Source of the DNA: Occallatibacter sp.
Lineage (GTDB): Bacteria > Acidobacteriota > Terriglobia > Terriglobales > Acidobacteriaceae
Direction: 5' to 3'
DNA length: 64,000 nt
Assembly (NCBI GenBank): GCA_031296305.1
Contig: JARLFZ010000005.1
Span: 22,236-86,235 of the forward strand
Positions 47,252-57,622 of the stretch are shown piece by piece (the first letter of the stretch is position 1; every line of letters begins with the position of its first letter). The translations under genes and the position numbers were made by a program. Below the pieces are notes generated by a model. The model worked only from the letters and a program-made list of their open reading frames with translations, made no database searches and was not told where the DNA came from.

Positions 47252-47357
47252 GGAACATCATCGCGCTCGTTGAGGCTTCTGTAACAGGAAGCGGTGAAAC
47301 GGGCCGAGACCGGCGCGCGGTGAGAACGGCGCAGGCCGGAAGGCAGAGAGGTAAATC

Positions 47358-48470
47358 GTGAAACGAGCAGCTGTGGTTGCAACTTTAATGGGAATGGCAA
47401 TGGCGCTTGCGCCCATTGCACAGGGAGAGACGAAGATGTCGATATGGGGTCATACCGCGGATGGAACCGCCGTGCCGATTTATACGTTGACCGGCGGACA
47501 GGTTGAAGTGAGAGTGACAGCGTACGGAGCGCACCTGGTGAGCGTGAAGGCTCCGGATCGCGCAGGTAAAATGGCGGATGTCGCACTGGGCTATGACACG
47601 CTCGATACGTATCTGATCAAGCCCAGTCCGTACATCGGCGCCGTGGTGGGGCGCTATGGCAATCGCATTGCGCTGGGCAAATTTACGCTGGACGGAAAAA
47701 CCTACCAGATTCCCGTCAACAACGGCGCCAACGCGCTGCATGGCGGTCCGAAGGGATTCGACCAATACGTGTGGCAGGCGAAGGAAGTGCCGGACGGAGT
47801 CGAGTTCACGCATGTGAGCCCCGATGGCGACATGGGATTTCCGGGGACGCTGACCGCGACGGTGCGCTACACGCTCAAGGGGAATACGCTGCGCATCGAC
47901 TACTCGGCCAAAACCGACAAAGACACGGTGTTGAACCTGACCAACCACTCGTATTTCAACCTGCACGGCGACGACCAGGGCAATAATCTCGACCAGAAAA
48001 TTCAAATCGACGCCGACCGCTACACGCCTGTTGACGCGGGGCTGATTCCGACCGGTGAGTTGGCGCCGGTTGCCGGCACGCCGATGGATTTCCGCAAGCC
48101 GGAAGTCATTGGCGCGCGCATCGATGCCGACAACGAGCAACTGAAGCGTGCGGGCGGCTACGATTTCAACTGGGTGCTGAACGGCAAGCCGGGAACGCTG
48201 CATCTGGCGGCGATCGTTACCGATCCGGTGAGCGGGCGCAAGCTCACGGTGGAGACCACCGAGCCAGGCGTGCAGTTCTATTCGGGAAATTTCCTGGATG
48301 GCAGTTTTACCGGCCGGCACGGCGTGAAATACGCGAAGCACGCCGGATTCTGCCTGGAAACGCAGCACTTCCCGGATTCGCCGAACCATCCGGATTTCCC
48401 GACCACTGAGCTGAAGCCCGGCGAAACGATGCACTCGACGACGACGTTCACGTTTGGGGTTGAGAAATAG
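47358..48470 (+). CDS. galM: Aldose 1-epimerase
   Basis: YIGAVVGRYGNRIALGKFTLDGKTYQIPVNNGANALHGGPKGFDQYVW, NLTNHSYFNLHG, GFCLETQHFPDSPNHPDFP. Confidence 0.95.
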   Translation: MKRAAVVATLMGMAMALAPIAQGETKMSIWGHTADGTAVPIYTLTGGQVEVRVTAYGAHLVSVKAPDRAGKMADVALGYDTLDTYLIKPSPYIGAVVGRYGNRIALGKFTLDGKTYQIPVNNGANALHGGPKGFDQYVWQAKEVPDGVEFTHVSPDGDMGFPGTLTATVRYTLKGNTLRIDYSAKTDKDTVLNLTNHSYFNLHGDDQGNNLDQKIQIDADRYTPVDAGLIPTGELAPVAGTPMDFRKPEVIGARIDADNEQLKRAGGYDFNWVLNGKPGTLHLAAIVTDPVSGRKLTVETTEPGVQFYSGNFLDGSFTGRHGVKYAKHAGFCLETQHFPDSPNHPDFPTTELKPGETMHSTTTFTFGVEK

Positions 48471-48556
48471 TAGTGGTTATGTTGCGCAGGTCTCCAGACG
48501 GGCTGTACTGGCGGCGTCCACGCCGCCAGGAATTTTATAGCGTTGGGTTGAAAGCG

Positions 48557-48606
48557 TGCGGGGGTCTGGAGACCCCCGCGACAGCCGGTCTGGAGACCGG
48601 CGCTAC
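48557..48606. repeat. Dispersed palindromic intergenic repeat, copy C
   Basis: GCGGGGGTCTGGAGACCCCCGCGACAGCCGGTCTGGAGACCGGCGCTACA. Confidence 0.78.
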
Positions 48607-49400
48607 ATCGTTTTCCATTTGCTGAACCATCCGAGACCGTCCGAAGTCTTCGCGGCCGGGATGTATTCGCAGCCGATCCAGCCTTCGTAGCCAAGCTCGT
48701 CGATCAAATCGAAAAGATACTCGTAGCGAATCTCACCCGTGTCGGGCTCGTGGCGCTCCGGCACGCCTGCAATTTGGAAGTGGCCCACGCGCGTTTGCTT
48801 CGGGTCCGCAAGATATTTGCGAATCCTGATGGCTAGATCGCCCTCTTCCACCTGGCAATGGAAGAGGTCCATGAGGATTTTGAGATTGGGGGCGCCGATT
48901 TCGGCGACAATCGCGTGCGCTTCTTCCTGGCGATTCAGAAAAAAGCCCGGCATGTTGCGCAACGCGATGGGCTCGATGAGTAATTGGATCCCTGCCACCC
49001 GCGCCTGATCCGCCGCCCAGGCAAGATTTTCGGTATAGACGCCAAGCAGGTGTGCGCGATCCGCTCCCGCCGGTGGGATTCCGGCCATGGAATGAATGCG
49101 TGGACATTGCATGACAAGCGCGTACTCGAGAGCTTGCAGAAAACCGTCGCGAAATTCTTTTTCGCGGCCGGGCAGCGCCGTGATGCCACGCTCGCCCGCC
49201 TTCCAGTCGCCGGGAGGCGAGTTGAAGAGGACCTGGCCCAGTCCGTGTTCCTTGAGCAGCGCGGCCAACGTGGCGGCTGGATGCTCGTATGGGGACAGAT
49301 ACTCGACAGCCGTGAAGCCATCGTGCGCAGCCGCGGCAAAGCGGTCGAGGAACTTGTGTTCCTGGTACATCATGGTCAGGTTGGCGGCAAAACGAGGCAT
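48603..49400 (-). CDS. Hydroxypyruvate isomerase family protein
   Basis: [81 protein letters not shown]. Confidence 0.9.
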   Translation of the reverse strand: MPRFAANLTMMYQEHKFLDRFAAAAHDGFTAVEYLSPYEHPAATLAALLKEHGLGQVLFNSPPGDWKAGERGITALPGREKEFRDGFLQALEYALVMQCPRIHSMAGIPPAGADRAHLLGVYTENLAWAADQARVAGIQLLIEPIALRNMPGFFLNRQEEAHAIVAEIGAPNLKILMDLFHCQVEEGDLAIRIRKYLADPKQTRVGHFQIAGVPERHEPDTGEIRYEYLFDLIDELGYEGWIGCEYIPAAKTSDGLGWFSKWKTM

Positions 49401-49447
49401 GGCATCGGCTCCGTAATCAAATTATGGGCTGCGTTGAGACGCCGGAA

Positions 49448-52288
49448 TTATTTCGCATGAGCGTTGAGCTGAGCGAGCACGCGCTTCAGATCGTCGAGTT
49501 TCTGCCCGGCTTCGGCCAGCTTACCCTCTGAGGTCAGGCGCTGATAATCGGCGAAGTCTTGACTTGCCTGCGCAATCAGCGCGTTGACGCTGGCTGCGGG
49601 TTGGGGCGCGCCTGTGGGCGTAGCCGCCGGCCCACTCGACGACGCAGCCGGCTGCGATTCGGCGCCGGTCAGCGATGGGGCCTGCGATCCGAAGAGCGAA
49701 GCCAGCGCGGCCTCGAAGGTCGGCCCATAGGCAAGGCGATCCTGCAAAGCCAGAACCACCAAACGCAGTTCCGGCATGGGGCTTTGGTTGGCCTGCAAGT
49801 AAATCGGCTCTGCATAGAGCAGCGCCTGCCCGCAGGGAATCACCAGCAGGCTGCCGCGGATCACCTTCGAACCATTCTGATTCCAGAGCGTGAGCTGTCC
49901 TGAGAGCTGCGCATTCTGGTCGATGCGCGCTTCAATCTGTTGCGGCCCGTCGACCAGTCGCGTCTTCGGAAAGTTGAACACCACGGCGGTTCCGTAATGC
50001 GCGCCGTCGCTGCGCGCCGCAATCCAGCCAATCATGTTGTTGCGGCTGATGGGCGTGAAGGGAAGGATCTCGACGAACTCGAGGCCGCCCGATTCTCCCG
50101 GAAGCGTCATCAACACGAAGTTGGGTTGCATGGCCACCGCGCCCTGATCACTGCTCTGGGTCGAACCATTTTCGGTAGCCACGGTCCACTGATCTCCGCG
50201 ATTGTAAAAGACCTCGGGGTTGGTCATGTGATAAAGGCCGTATACGTCGGCCTGCAAACTGAGCAGCGCTTCGGGATAGCGCACGTGAGCACGCAGCCAC
50301 GAGGGCATGGTGGACGCGTCCTTGAACAGCCCCGGATAGATGCCGCGCCATGCCGCGAGGATGGGATCGGAACCATCGAACACGTAGAAAGTGACGGTGC
50401 CATCGTAGGTGTCCACCACAGCTTTCACGCTGTTGCGGACGTAATTGACCGATTGTCCATAGAGATCGGCCGCTGCGGAGTAAGGATAGGTGGATGAGGA
50501 AGTGTAGGCGTCAATGACCCATGAGAGGCGTCCATCGTCGCCGACGACAATGTAGGGATCGTGATCGAAGGTGAGGAACGGCGCCAGCGCAGTCACGCGC
50601 GCCAGCACATTGCGCCGCATCAGCAGACGGCTGTCGGCCTTGATGTCGTCGCTGAAGGGAACCTTGGTCAGGTCGCCGCGATCGAAGGCCAGCAGCACGC
50701 GGCGCATAAAGCCGCCCATCACGATGCCGCCTGTGCCTTCGTAAGTGGAATAACTGTCGTTCTGGCCCTCAGAGTAATTGAATTCCTGCTGGCCGGTTTT
50801 GACGTAAACATCGGTGTCGGTCTTTTCGCCGAAGTAGATTTCGGGGCGCGTCACTTTGAGGTCGGGCACGGTGCTTTGCACGGGCATGTTCGAGAGAAGG
50901 AGCGTAGGCAGGCCCTCGGTTGAAAATCCGTTGACGGGATTCATGGTGATGCCGTAGCCGTGGGTGTAGATCAGCTTGTCGCTGATCCAGTTGCGGCTGG
51001 TGTCGGGCAGTTTGTCCACGTCCAACTCGCGAACGGCGAGCATCACTTGCCGTAACGATCCGTTGATCTGGTAGCGATCGATATCGATGCCGGGGAATGA
51101 ATAGTAGGTGCGAATCTCCTGCAACTGGGTTAATGTGGCCTGCAGGGCGCCCACGTCCCAGAGGCGGATGTTTTCAAGCGTCGCCTGATTGTGTTCCGGA
51201 TCGGCTGCGGCAACCGTGGTCTCAGCGGGGAATTCTTGCTGGGCAAAGAGGTCGAGGCCGTAGGCCTGGCGGGTGAGGGCGATGTTGTCCACGATAAAAG
51301 GCCGCTCTTTGTCGAGCCGGTTGGGATTAACGATGAAGGTGCTGTTGTACCATCCAGCCAAACTGACCACTACAAAACAAACCACTGCGGGAACAATAGC
51401 CGCAAGCAGCCAGCGCACGCGTAGCTTGAGCAGGCCGCAAGCGAAGGCAATCACCGCGCCGATGGCGAGCGCCACGCTGATGAACAGCATGCCGATCAGC
51501 GTGACGTGCGCATCCGTGTAGGAGACTCCGGAAAAGATCGGGTGCTGGTCGAAGAAGAGATCGAAGCGGCCGACATACTCGCGAATAGCCAGTGTGAAAA
51601 GCAGAAAGCCTGCGGCGATGGAAACACCACGCCAGAAGGACGAAGTGGATCCCTCGAAGTGGCCGCCGCGCAAACGTCCGCCGCCCGCGGCGATCAGGAA
51701 GAGCACAGCGAGAATCGAGATCAGGACCGCCAGCGTGAGCAACCAGCCGGCGATAAGTTCCCAGGCCGGCAAGGTAAAGAGATAGAAGCCCAGCGGACGA
51801 CCGAGGATGGGGTCAACAGGACTGGTGGCCGTGGCGGGCGCATACCAATAAAGAGCCAGCGTAGGCCATTGCGATTCCATGGCGAAGCCGGTGGCGACGG
51901 AGATGAGCAGCGCTGCGATGACGCCGATGGAGTGCAGAAACTTTGCTATCGGCAGCTCGACGGGGCGGCCGGCGAAAAAAATGGTATGCGTCTCAGGCAA
52001 ATCGCCGGCGTGGCCGTGGCGGAAAGCGACGAAAGCGCCGAAGAGGACGAGGAAAGTAAGCACGGCAAAGACCGCGAACGTCCCCCACTGAAGGCCAAAG
52101 GTCTTCCAAAAGACGGGAGCATACCCGAGCGAGTCGAACCAGAGCAGGTCAACCCAATAGGAAATGGCAGCGCGGCCACCAATAATGACAAGGACGACGA
52201 GAGCAATGGGAAGATAAACGGCCAAGTTGCGGCGCCGCGGCTTTGGCTGCGGAGGCCAATCGATAGTTTCGGGCATTTCCTGCTCCAC
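49448..52288 (-). CDS. UPF0182 family large membrane protein
   Basis: SYWVDLLWFDSLGYAPVFWKTFGLQWGTF; NIRLWDVGALQATLTQLQEIRTYYSFPGIDIDRY; 946 aa. Confidence 0.92.
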   Translation of the reverse strand: MEQEMPETIDWPPQPKPRRRNLAVYLPIALVVLVIIGGRAAISYWVDLLWFDSLGYAPVFWKTFGLQWGTFAVFAVLTFLVLFGAFVAFRHGHAGDLPETHTIFFAGRPVELPIAKFLHSIGVIAALLISVATGFAMESQWPTLALYWYAPATATSPVDPILGRPLGFYLFTLPAWELIAGWLLTLAVLISILAVLFLIAAGGGRLRGGHFEGSTSSFWRGVSIAAGFLLFTLAIREYVGRFDLFFDQHPIFSGVSYTDAHVTLIGMLFISVALAIGAVIAFACGLLKLRVRWLLAAIVPAVVCFVVVSLAGWYNSTFIVNPNRLDKERPFIVDNIALTRQAYGLDLFAQQEFPAETTVAAADPEHNQATLENIRLWDVGALQATLTQLQEIRTYYSFPGIDIDRYQINGSLRQVMLAVRELDVDKLPDTSRNWISDKLIYTHGYGITMNPVNGFSTEGLPTLLLSNMPVQSTVPDLKVTRPEIYFGEKTDTDVYVKTGQQEFNYSEGQNDSYSTYEGTGGIVMGGFMRRVLLAFDRGDLTKVPFSDDIKADSRLLMRRNVLARVTALAPFLTFDHDPYIVVGDDGRLSWVIDAYTSSSTYPYSAAADLYGQSVNYVRNSVKAVVDTYDGTVTFYVFDGSDPILAAWRGIYPGLFKDASTMPSWLRAHVRYPEALLSLQADVYGLYHMTNPEVFYNRGDQWTVATENGSTQSSDQGAVAMQPNFVLMTLPGESGGLEFVEILPFTPISRNNMIGWIAARSDGAHYGTAVVFNFPKTRLVDGPQQIEARIDQNAQLSGQLTLWNQNGSKVIRGSLLVIPCGQALLYAEPIYLQANQSPMPELRLVVLALQDRLAYGPTFEAALASLFGSQAPSLTGAESQPAASSSGPAATPTGAPQPAASVNALIAQASQDFADYQRLTSEGKLAEAGQKLDDLKRVLAQLNAHAK

Positions 52289-52379
52289 TCATGCGATTTG
52301 TGCGCACTGAGATACGCAAGAATTGTACAGCGGTGGAACTGTGTGCTCCGCATTATTCCCAATTGGGTATAATGGAAAC

Positions 52380-52742
52380 GTGCCAGAAGTTCTAAAGCCG
52401 CTGCGCTGGGTCGGATCGACGAAGAAGGATTTGCTGGCCATGCCGGAAGAGGTGCAACAGGTCTTCGGGTTTGCGCTTTTTCAGGCGCAGATCGGGCAGA
52501 TGCACTCGGCGGCAAAACCGCTGAAGGGGTTCGGCTCGGCAGGGGTTGTGGAGGTTGTCGAGGATTGGCGCGGCAATGCCTACCGCGCCGTGTATACCGT
52601 GCGATTCGCTGGGACGGTGTATGTCCTGCACTGTTTCGAAAAGAAATCGAAACGCGGAATCGAGACACCGAAGCGGGAGATGGATCTGATCCGTGTACGG
52701 CTAAAAGAGGCCGAGGCGCAAGCATTGGGGGTTGTGCGATGA
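52380..52742 (+). CDS. HigB/RelE-type (phage Gp49-like) toxin
   Basis: KPLRWVGSTKKDLLAMPEEVQQVFGFALFQAQ...VVEDWRGNAYRAVYTVRFAGTVYVLHCFEKKSKRGIETPKREMDLI; GTG start; followed by HTH antitoxin with ATGA overlap. Confidence 0.85.
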   Translation: MPEVLKPLRWVGSTKKDLLAMPEEVQQVFGFALFQAQIGQMHSAAKPLKGFGSAGVVEVVEDWRGNAYRAVYTVRFAGTVYVLHCFEKKSKRGIETPKREMDLIRVRLKEAEAQALGVVR

Positions 52743-53053
52743 GCAAAGTGAAGGCAGCAAAGAGCGCATATGAAGAGTTGGGTTTTCGAGACGCCGATGA
52801 GATGCTCTTGAAGGCGCAATTGGCGGTGAAGATTGCGGAGACTCTACGAAAGCGGGGATGGAGCCAGCAGCAGGCGGCAAAAGCGCTGGGATTGACGCAG
52901 CCCAAGCTCTCCGGGATGCTGCGCGGGCAATTCCGCGGCATCAGTGAGGTCAAGATGATGGAATGCCTGCTTCGGCTCGGGCGTGGGGTGAAAATCGTTG
53001 TCGGGCCGGAGGGCAAAAGGACTGCGGGGCGCGTGGAAGTGGTGGCAGCTTAG
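52739..53053 (+). CDS. XRE/HigA-type antitoxin
   Basis: AETLRKRGWSQQQAAKALGLTQPKLSGMLRGQFRGISEVKMMECLLRLG HTH. Confidence 0.87.
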   Translation: MSKVKAAKSAYEELGFRDADEMLLKAQLAVKIAETLRKRGWSQQQAAKALGLTQPKLSGMLRGQFRGISEVKMMECLLRLGRGVKIVVGPEGKRTAGRVEVVAA

Positions 53054-53094
53054 GGTGCGCGTCGCTTTCGTCTCGAAATTTCCGCCTGCAAAAA

Positions 53095-54213
53095 TCAGAT
53101 CAGCTCGGAATGCCCGGTGACGCCTAGCTCCTTGACGATCTTGCCTACATCCTGCGAGTGGTTGCGGTGAGCAATCAGCAACGCGTCTTCGGTGTCGACG
53201 ACGACCAGGTTCTTCACTCCGACCAGAGCCACAAATTTTCTGGGGCTGAAGATGTAGTTGTCGTTGGCCTCGATGGCCATGTGACCTCCGGTGTCGGTCA
53301 CATTGCCTTCGGCGTCGCCGCGCATGCGCGTCTCTAACTGGTACTCGTAGAGGGAGGACCATGAGCCGAGATCGTTCCAACTGAACTCGGCGGGAATGCA
53401 ATACAAATTCGACAGGTGCTCGCCCTTGGCGGACCTCGGCTCAAGAACCGCGTAGTCGACGGAGATGTTTTCGCACTTGGGATACGCGCTATGGAAGATC
53501 TCGTCGAACTGCGGTGTACCCCAGGCGGCGGCGATGGATTCAAGCAGCGGAGCGGTTTCAGGCAGGTGCTCACGGACGGCGTTGGCCAGGGTGCGTGCCG
53601 ACCACAGGAAAATGCCGGAGTTCCAGTAATAGTTGCCGGCGGCGACAAACTCTTCGGCGCGGTTCTGATTGGGCTTTTCGATGAATCGGCGCACGTGCAG
53701 GGCGGAGTCGTCCTTGGTCAGGTCGCCGGTTTCGATGTAGCCGTAGCCGGTTTCTGCGCGGGAAGGTTCGATGCCGAGCACCACGATGTTTTCGCCGGCT
53801 GCGGCCGCGGCAATGCCTTTTTGCAGGGCCTTGAGGAAACGCGGCTCGTCGCTGATGACATGGTCCGAGGGAAAAACGCCGAGCACGGCGTCCGGGTTAT
53901 CGCGCTCAATGAGGAAGGCGGCGAGGCCGCACGCGGGTGCGGTGTTGCGGGCCACGGGCTCCTGCACGATCTGCCCGGCGGGCATGCCGGGCAACTGGTC
54001 GGCAATCTCCTGAGCCAGATACTCGTTGGTGATGATCCAGGTTTTTTCCAGCGTCGTCAGCGGCTTGAGACGTTCCATAGTTTGCTGAATCATGGAGCGC
54101 TCGCCGTCGAGGGCGAGAACCTGCTTGGCGCGGGCGCGCCGGGAACGGGGCCAGAAGCGTGTGCCGCTGCCCCCGGCCAGTATCACGGGACGGAAATCGA
54201 TAGCGTTCAACAT
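53095..54213 (-). CDS. manC: Mannose-1-phosphate guanylyltransferase
   Basis: PVILAGGSGTRFWPRSRRARAKQVL, GVFPSDHVI, FIEKPNQNRAEEFVAAGNYYWNSGIF. Confidence 0.92.
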   Translation of the reverse strand: MLNAIDFRPVILAGGSGTRFWPRSRRARAKQVLALDGERSMIQQTMERLKPLTTLEKTWIITNEYLAQEIADQLPGMPAGQIVQEPVARNTAPACGLAAFLIERDNPDAVLGVFPSDHVISDEPRFLKALQKGIAAAAAGENIVVLGIEPSRAETGYGYIETGDLTKDDSALHVRRFIEKPNQNRAEEFVAAGNYYWNSGIFLWSARTLANAVREHLPETAPLLESIAAAWGTPQFDEIFHSAYPKCENISVDYAVLEPRSAKGEHLSNLYCIPAEFSWNDLGSWSSLYEYQLETRMRGDAEGNVTDTGGHMAIEANDNYIFSPRKFVALVGVKNLVVVDTEDALLIAHRNHSQDVGKIVKELGVTGHSELI

Positions 54214-54360
54214 TGAAGAAACATCCTACCCGACAAAGACAACGTTTGCACAGCGCAAAGCGAATTATTTTCAAGGAGGAAAGCCGCTGGCCGGAACAAC
54301 CCGGCCAGGATCCAGCACACATTGCACCGCGCGCGTAATTTCAAGCAATCCTCGGGCGAG

Positions 54361-54408
54361 TGCGGGTCTGGAGACCCGCACGACAGCCGGTCTGGAGACC
54401 GGCGCTAC
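54361..54408. repeat. Dispersed palindromic intergenic repeat, copy D
   Basis: TGCGGGTCTGGAGACCCGCACGACAGCCGGTCTGGAGACCGGCGCTAC. Confidence 0.78.
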
Positions 54409-54432
54409 ACGAGAGGCCGACCAAAATCGGAG

Positions 54433-55629
54433 CTATTTCAGGCCAGTGAGGAACTCGCCCATGCGGCGCGTGCCTTCGTCTATGTTCTGCTTGGTTACTG
54501 GGTAGGAGATGCGGATGTGCTCGCCGGTCCCGAAGGCCTCGCCGGGCACGGTGACTACGTGGGCCTCGTGAAGCAGTCGCGTGGCCAGTTCGGTGGCAGT
54601 CTTAGTGCCGCCCTTGCCCAGGTAAGCCCCGATGTTCGGGTAAACGTAGAACGCCCCTTCCGGCTTGGTGCAGGTGACGCCGGGAATCTTGGCCAGTGCG
54701 GCCAGCATGTAGTCGCGCAGATCGATGAACTCGGCGCGAAACTCAGCCACGCACTCCTGCGAACTGGTCAGCGCCGCGATCGCCGCCTTCTGCACAATGC
54801 TGGTGGCGTTCGAGGTGGATTGCGACTGCAGCTTGCTCAGGTTGGCGGTCACGGCTTTGGAAGCCAGCGCAAAGCCCGCGCGCCAGCCGGTCATCGAGTA
54901 AGTTTTCGAGAGCGAGCCAAGAATGACAAGGTGATCCTTGGCCCAGGTGAAGCTGCCTCCGGAGACGGGCTTGCCGGCATAGTTCAGGTATACGTAGCAC
55001 TCGTCCAGCAGCAGGAAAATCCCGCGCTCGTGGGCGAGATGGACAATGCGCTCCAGGTCCTCGGCCGTGACCACCGAACCCGCCGGATTCGACGGAGAAT
55101 TCAGGATGATTGCCTTTGTGCGCGGTGTAATGGCGCGCTCGATAGCGTCCGCGGTGATACGGAAGCTCTCGGCTTCGCTGGTTTCGAGATAGACCACTTT
55201 GCCGCCCGCGTACTGGATGATGTCCTTGAAGCTGACCCAGTAGGGAACCGGCAGAATGACCTCGTCGCCATGGTCGACAAGGATCTGCAGCGTGTTGAAA
55301 AGCGCCAGCTTGCCGCCGGCCGTGAAAATGGCCTCGTCAATTGAGTAGTCCGAGCCGAAGTCGCATGCGTGGCGCTCGACAATGGCTTTGCGCACGTCGG
55401 GAATGCCCGAAACCACGGTGTAACGGGTGAAGTTGGCCTCAATGGCGGCAATCGCGGCGTCCTTGATGTGCCGCGGAGTGGGGAAGTGAGGCTCGCCGGC
55501 CCCGAAATCCACCAGGTTGGCGCCCTGAGCGCGCAGTTTAGCCGCCTCGGCGGCCACAGCCATGGTCGCGGATACTTCGATGCGGCCAATGCGATCGGCG
55601 AAGACTTTTGCTGGAGCTGTAACGGTCAT
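54433..55629 (-). CDS. Pyridoxal-phosphate aspartate aminotransferase family
   Basis: VDFGAGEPHFPTPRHIKDAAIAAI, ILNSPSNPAGSVVTAEDLERI, LSKTYSMTGWRAGFALA. Confidence 0.93.
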   Translation of the reverse strand: MTVTAPAKVFADRIGRIEVSATMAVAAEAAKLRAQGANLVDFGAGEPHFPTPRHIKDAAIAAIEANFTRYTVVSGIPDVRKAIVERHACDFGSDYSIDEAIFTAGGKLALFNTLQILVDHGDEVILPVPYWVSFKDIIQYAGGKVVYLETSEAESFRITADAIERAITPRTKAIILNSPSNPAGSVVTAEDLERIVHLAHERGIFLLLDECYVYLNYAGKPVSGGSFTWAKDHLVILGSLSKTYSMTGWRAGFALASKAVTANLSKLQSQSTSNATSIVQKAAIAALTSSQECVAEFRAEFIDLRDYMLAALAKIPGVTCTKPEGAFYVYPNIGAYLGKGGTKTATELATRLLHEAHVVTVPGEAFGTGEHIRISYPVTKQNIDEGTRRMGEFLTGLK

Positions 55630-55780
55630 AACAGTTCTATCTTCGCAGATTTTCGGATGAGCGCAAAATCAGACAATTCCCAAAACCGACAATTCCTGGA
55701 ACGGCCGATCTGCGGGTCGGCGCGGCCATCCCCGTGGTAGACTAGCGCCGTTTATTCGCCACGTTTCTGAGAGGATATCC

Positions 55781-56971
55781 ATGCGGACGACAAAAGGTCT
55801 TGCCTCCGTTTTGCTCTGCGCTTTGACGGCGCTCGCCTTCTCCCAGCAGCCGCTTACCCCGCAACAAGCTCTGGCGCGGCTCTTTCAGCCGGGTCCGGTC
55901 AAGTCCGAGTGGTTTGCTCCTGCCTTTCTGAATCAAATTCCCCTCCAGCAGGTTGACTCCATTGTTCAGCAATGCACGGCGACACTGGGTAACTTCGTGC
56001 GCGTTGACGCGGCGGCTGACGGGGTCACGTTGGTAATGGATCACGGTACGGTCCCGGTGAAAATTCATCTAGACGCTCAGCAGCGTATCGACGGCCTCGG
56101 GTTCGGTTTGCCCCAGCCTGCCAAGCCCGCCAATGTCACCGATGTCATAAAGGAATTCTCCGCGTTGTCCGGCAAGGTATCTGCAGCTGTGACCGAAGAC
56201 GACAAACTTTTGGCGAGTCTGCATCCTGACGACGCACTGGCGGTGGGTTCCGCCTTCAAGCTGGCGATCCTGGCTGCGGCCCAGGAGCAGACCGCTGCCG
56301 GCAAACATCGGCTCGACGAGGTTCATTTGCTCGATCAGAGCTGGAAGTCGCTGCCCTCAGGCGTACTGCAAAGCTGGCCCGTGGGAACTCCGCTAACGCT
56401 GGCCACACTCGAGAACGAGATGATTTCCGTCAGCGACAACACGGCCGCCGATGCCATGCTCTCAATCGTGGGCCGCGAAGAAGTAGAAAAGTTCGCACCG
56501 CGCAACCGGCCCTTTCTCTCCACACGCGAAACCTTCGCGCTCAAAGCTCAAGGCAATGAGGCTCTGCTCGACCGCTATCGGGAGGCCGATGAGGCGCACA
56601 GGCGCGCGATGCTGGGGGAGATTGACGCGCAGCCCGTGCCCTCCGCAGCACAATTCGGCGAGGCCCCGGTGGCCCCTGATGTTGAATGGTTCTTCACCGG
56701 GGCCGAACTCTGTGGGCTTATCGAAAAGACTGCTTCGACCGAAGCCATGCGCATCAATCCTGGGCTAGCCAAACCCACCGATTGGAGCCAGATCGCTTTC
56801 AAGGGCGGGTCCGAAGGCGGAGTGTTAAACCTGACCACGGCACTCACCGGCAAGAACGGTAAGCACTACTGCGTGACCGCCACGTGGAACGATACCAAAC
56901 CAGTCGACCAGAACCGATTTTTCACCATTTACCAGGAATTGCTGGCGAGCCTGGCAGCGGCTGCGCAATAG
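55781..56971 (+). CDS. Class A beta-lactamase-like serine hydrolase
   Basis: VGSAFKLAILAA (SxxK), SVSDNTAADAML (SDN), FKGGSEGG; signal peptide. Confidence 0.82.
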   Translation: MRTTKGLASVLLCALTALAFSQQPLTPQQALARLFQPGPVKSEWFAPAFLNQIPLQQVDSIVQQCTATLGNFVRVDAAADGVTLVMDHGTVPVKIHLDAQQRIDGLGFGLPQPAKPANVTDVIKEFSALSGKVSAAVTEDDKLLASLHPDDALAVGSAFKLAILAAAQEQTAAGKHRLDEVHLLDQSWKSLPSGVLQSWPVGTPLTLATLENEMISVSDNTAADAMLSIVGREEVEKFAPRNRPFLSTRETFALKAQGNEALLDRYREADEAHRRAMLGEIDAQPVPSAAQFGEAPVAPDVEWFFTGAELCGLIEKTASTEAMRINPGLAKPTDWSQIAFKGGSEGGVLNLTTALTGKNGKHYCVTATWNDTKPVDQNRFFTIYQELLASLAAAAQ

Positions 56972-57090
56972 CAGAGTTGCAACGGCCGAGGTCGCAGGTT
57001 AATGAAGAGTCTGGGATTTCGGATCGCAAACCACTATGCCGACTTGACCATTACCGAGCCCCCGGGATGAAAAGGAGGGCCGCCCCTGCT

Positions 57091-57579
57091 TTACGCGCCG
57101 TTCTTGATGCGCACGCGCAGCCGCTTGAGCACGTTGGGAGGCACCAGGCCGCTCACGTCGCCGCCGAAACTAAAGACTTCCTTGACCATCCGCGAGCTTA
57201 CAAAAGAGTAGCGGCCAGCCGGCTGCAAAAACACGGTCTCGACCTCGGGAGCGAGGCGGCGATTCATCAGAGCCATCTGGAACTCGTGCTCGTAATCGGA
57301 GATGGCGCGGATGCCGCGCAGCACCGCCGAGGCGCCCTGTTGGCGGGCGAATTCCACCATGAGGCCATCGAAGGTTGCTACGGAGACATTGCCGATAGAG
57401 GCCGTGACCTCTTGCAACATTTCCACGCGTTCATCGACCGTGAACAGCGGGTCCTTGCCCGGATTGTTGAGTACGGCCACAGTTAGGTGGTCAAACAGTT
57501 TTGCTCCGCGCTGGATCAGGTCCACATGACCGTTGGTGGGCGGATCGAAGGTGCCGGGATAGATGGCTGTCTGGGGCAT
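57091..57579 (-). CDS. coaD: Phosphopantetheine adenylyltransferase
   Basis: MPQTAIYPGTFDPPTNGHVDLIQRGAKLFDHL, RGIRAISDYEHEFQMALMNRRLAPEVETVFL; ORF-track start lies upstream of the likely real start. Confidence 0.95.
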   Translation of the reverse strand: MPQTAIYPGTFDPPTNGHVDLIQRGAKLFDHLTVAVLNNPGKDPLFTVDERVEMLQEVTASIGNVSVATFDGLMVEFARQQGASAVLRGIRAISDYEHEFQMALMNRRLAPEVETVFLQPAGRYSFVSSRMVKEVFSFGGDVSGLVPPNVLKRLRVRIKNGA

Positions 57580-57622
57580 GGGCTCAAACCAAATTCTAGC
57601 AGTGACCCGTTCTGGCCTTCGC

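Noticed and set aside
47385-48434. 349-aa minus-strand ORF opposite galM
   Set aside because: Shadow ORF; galM on the plus strand has all family motifs.
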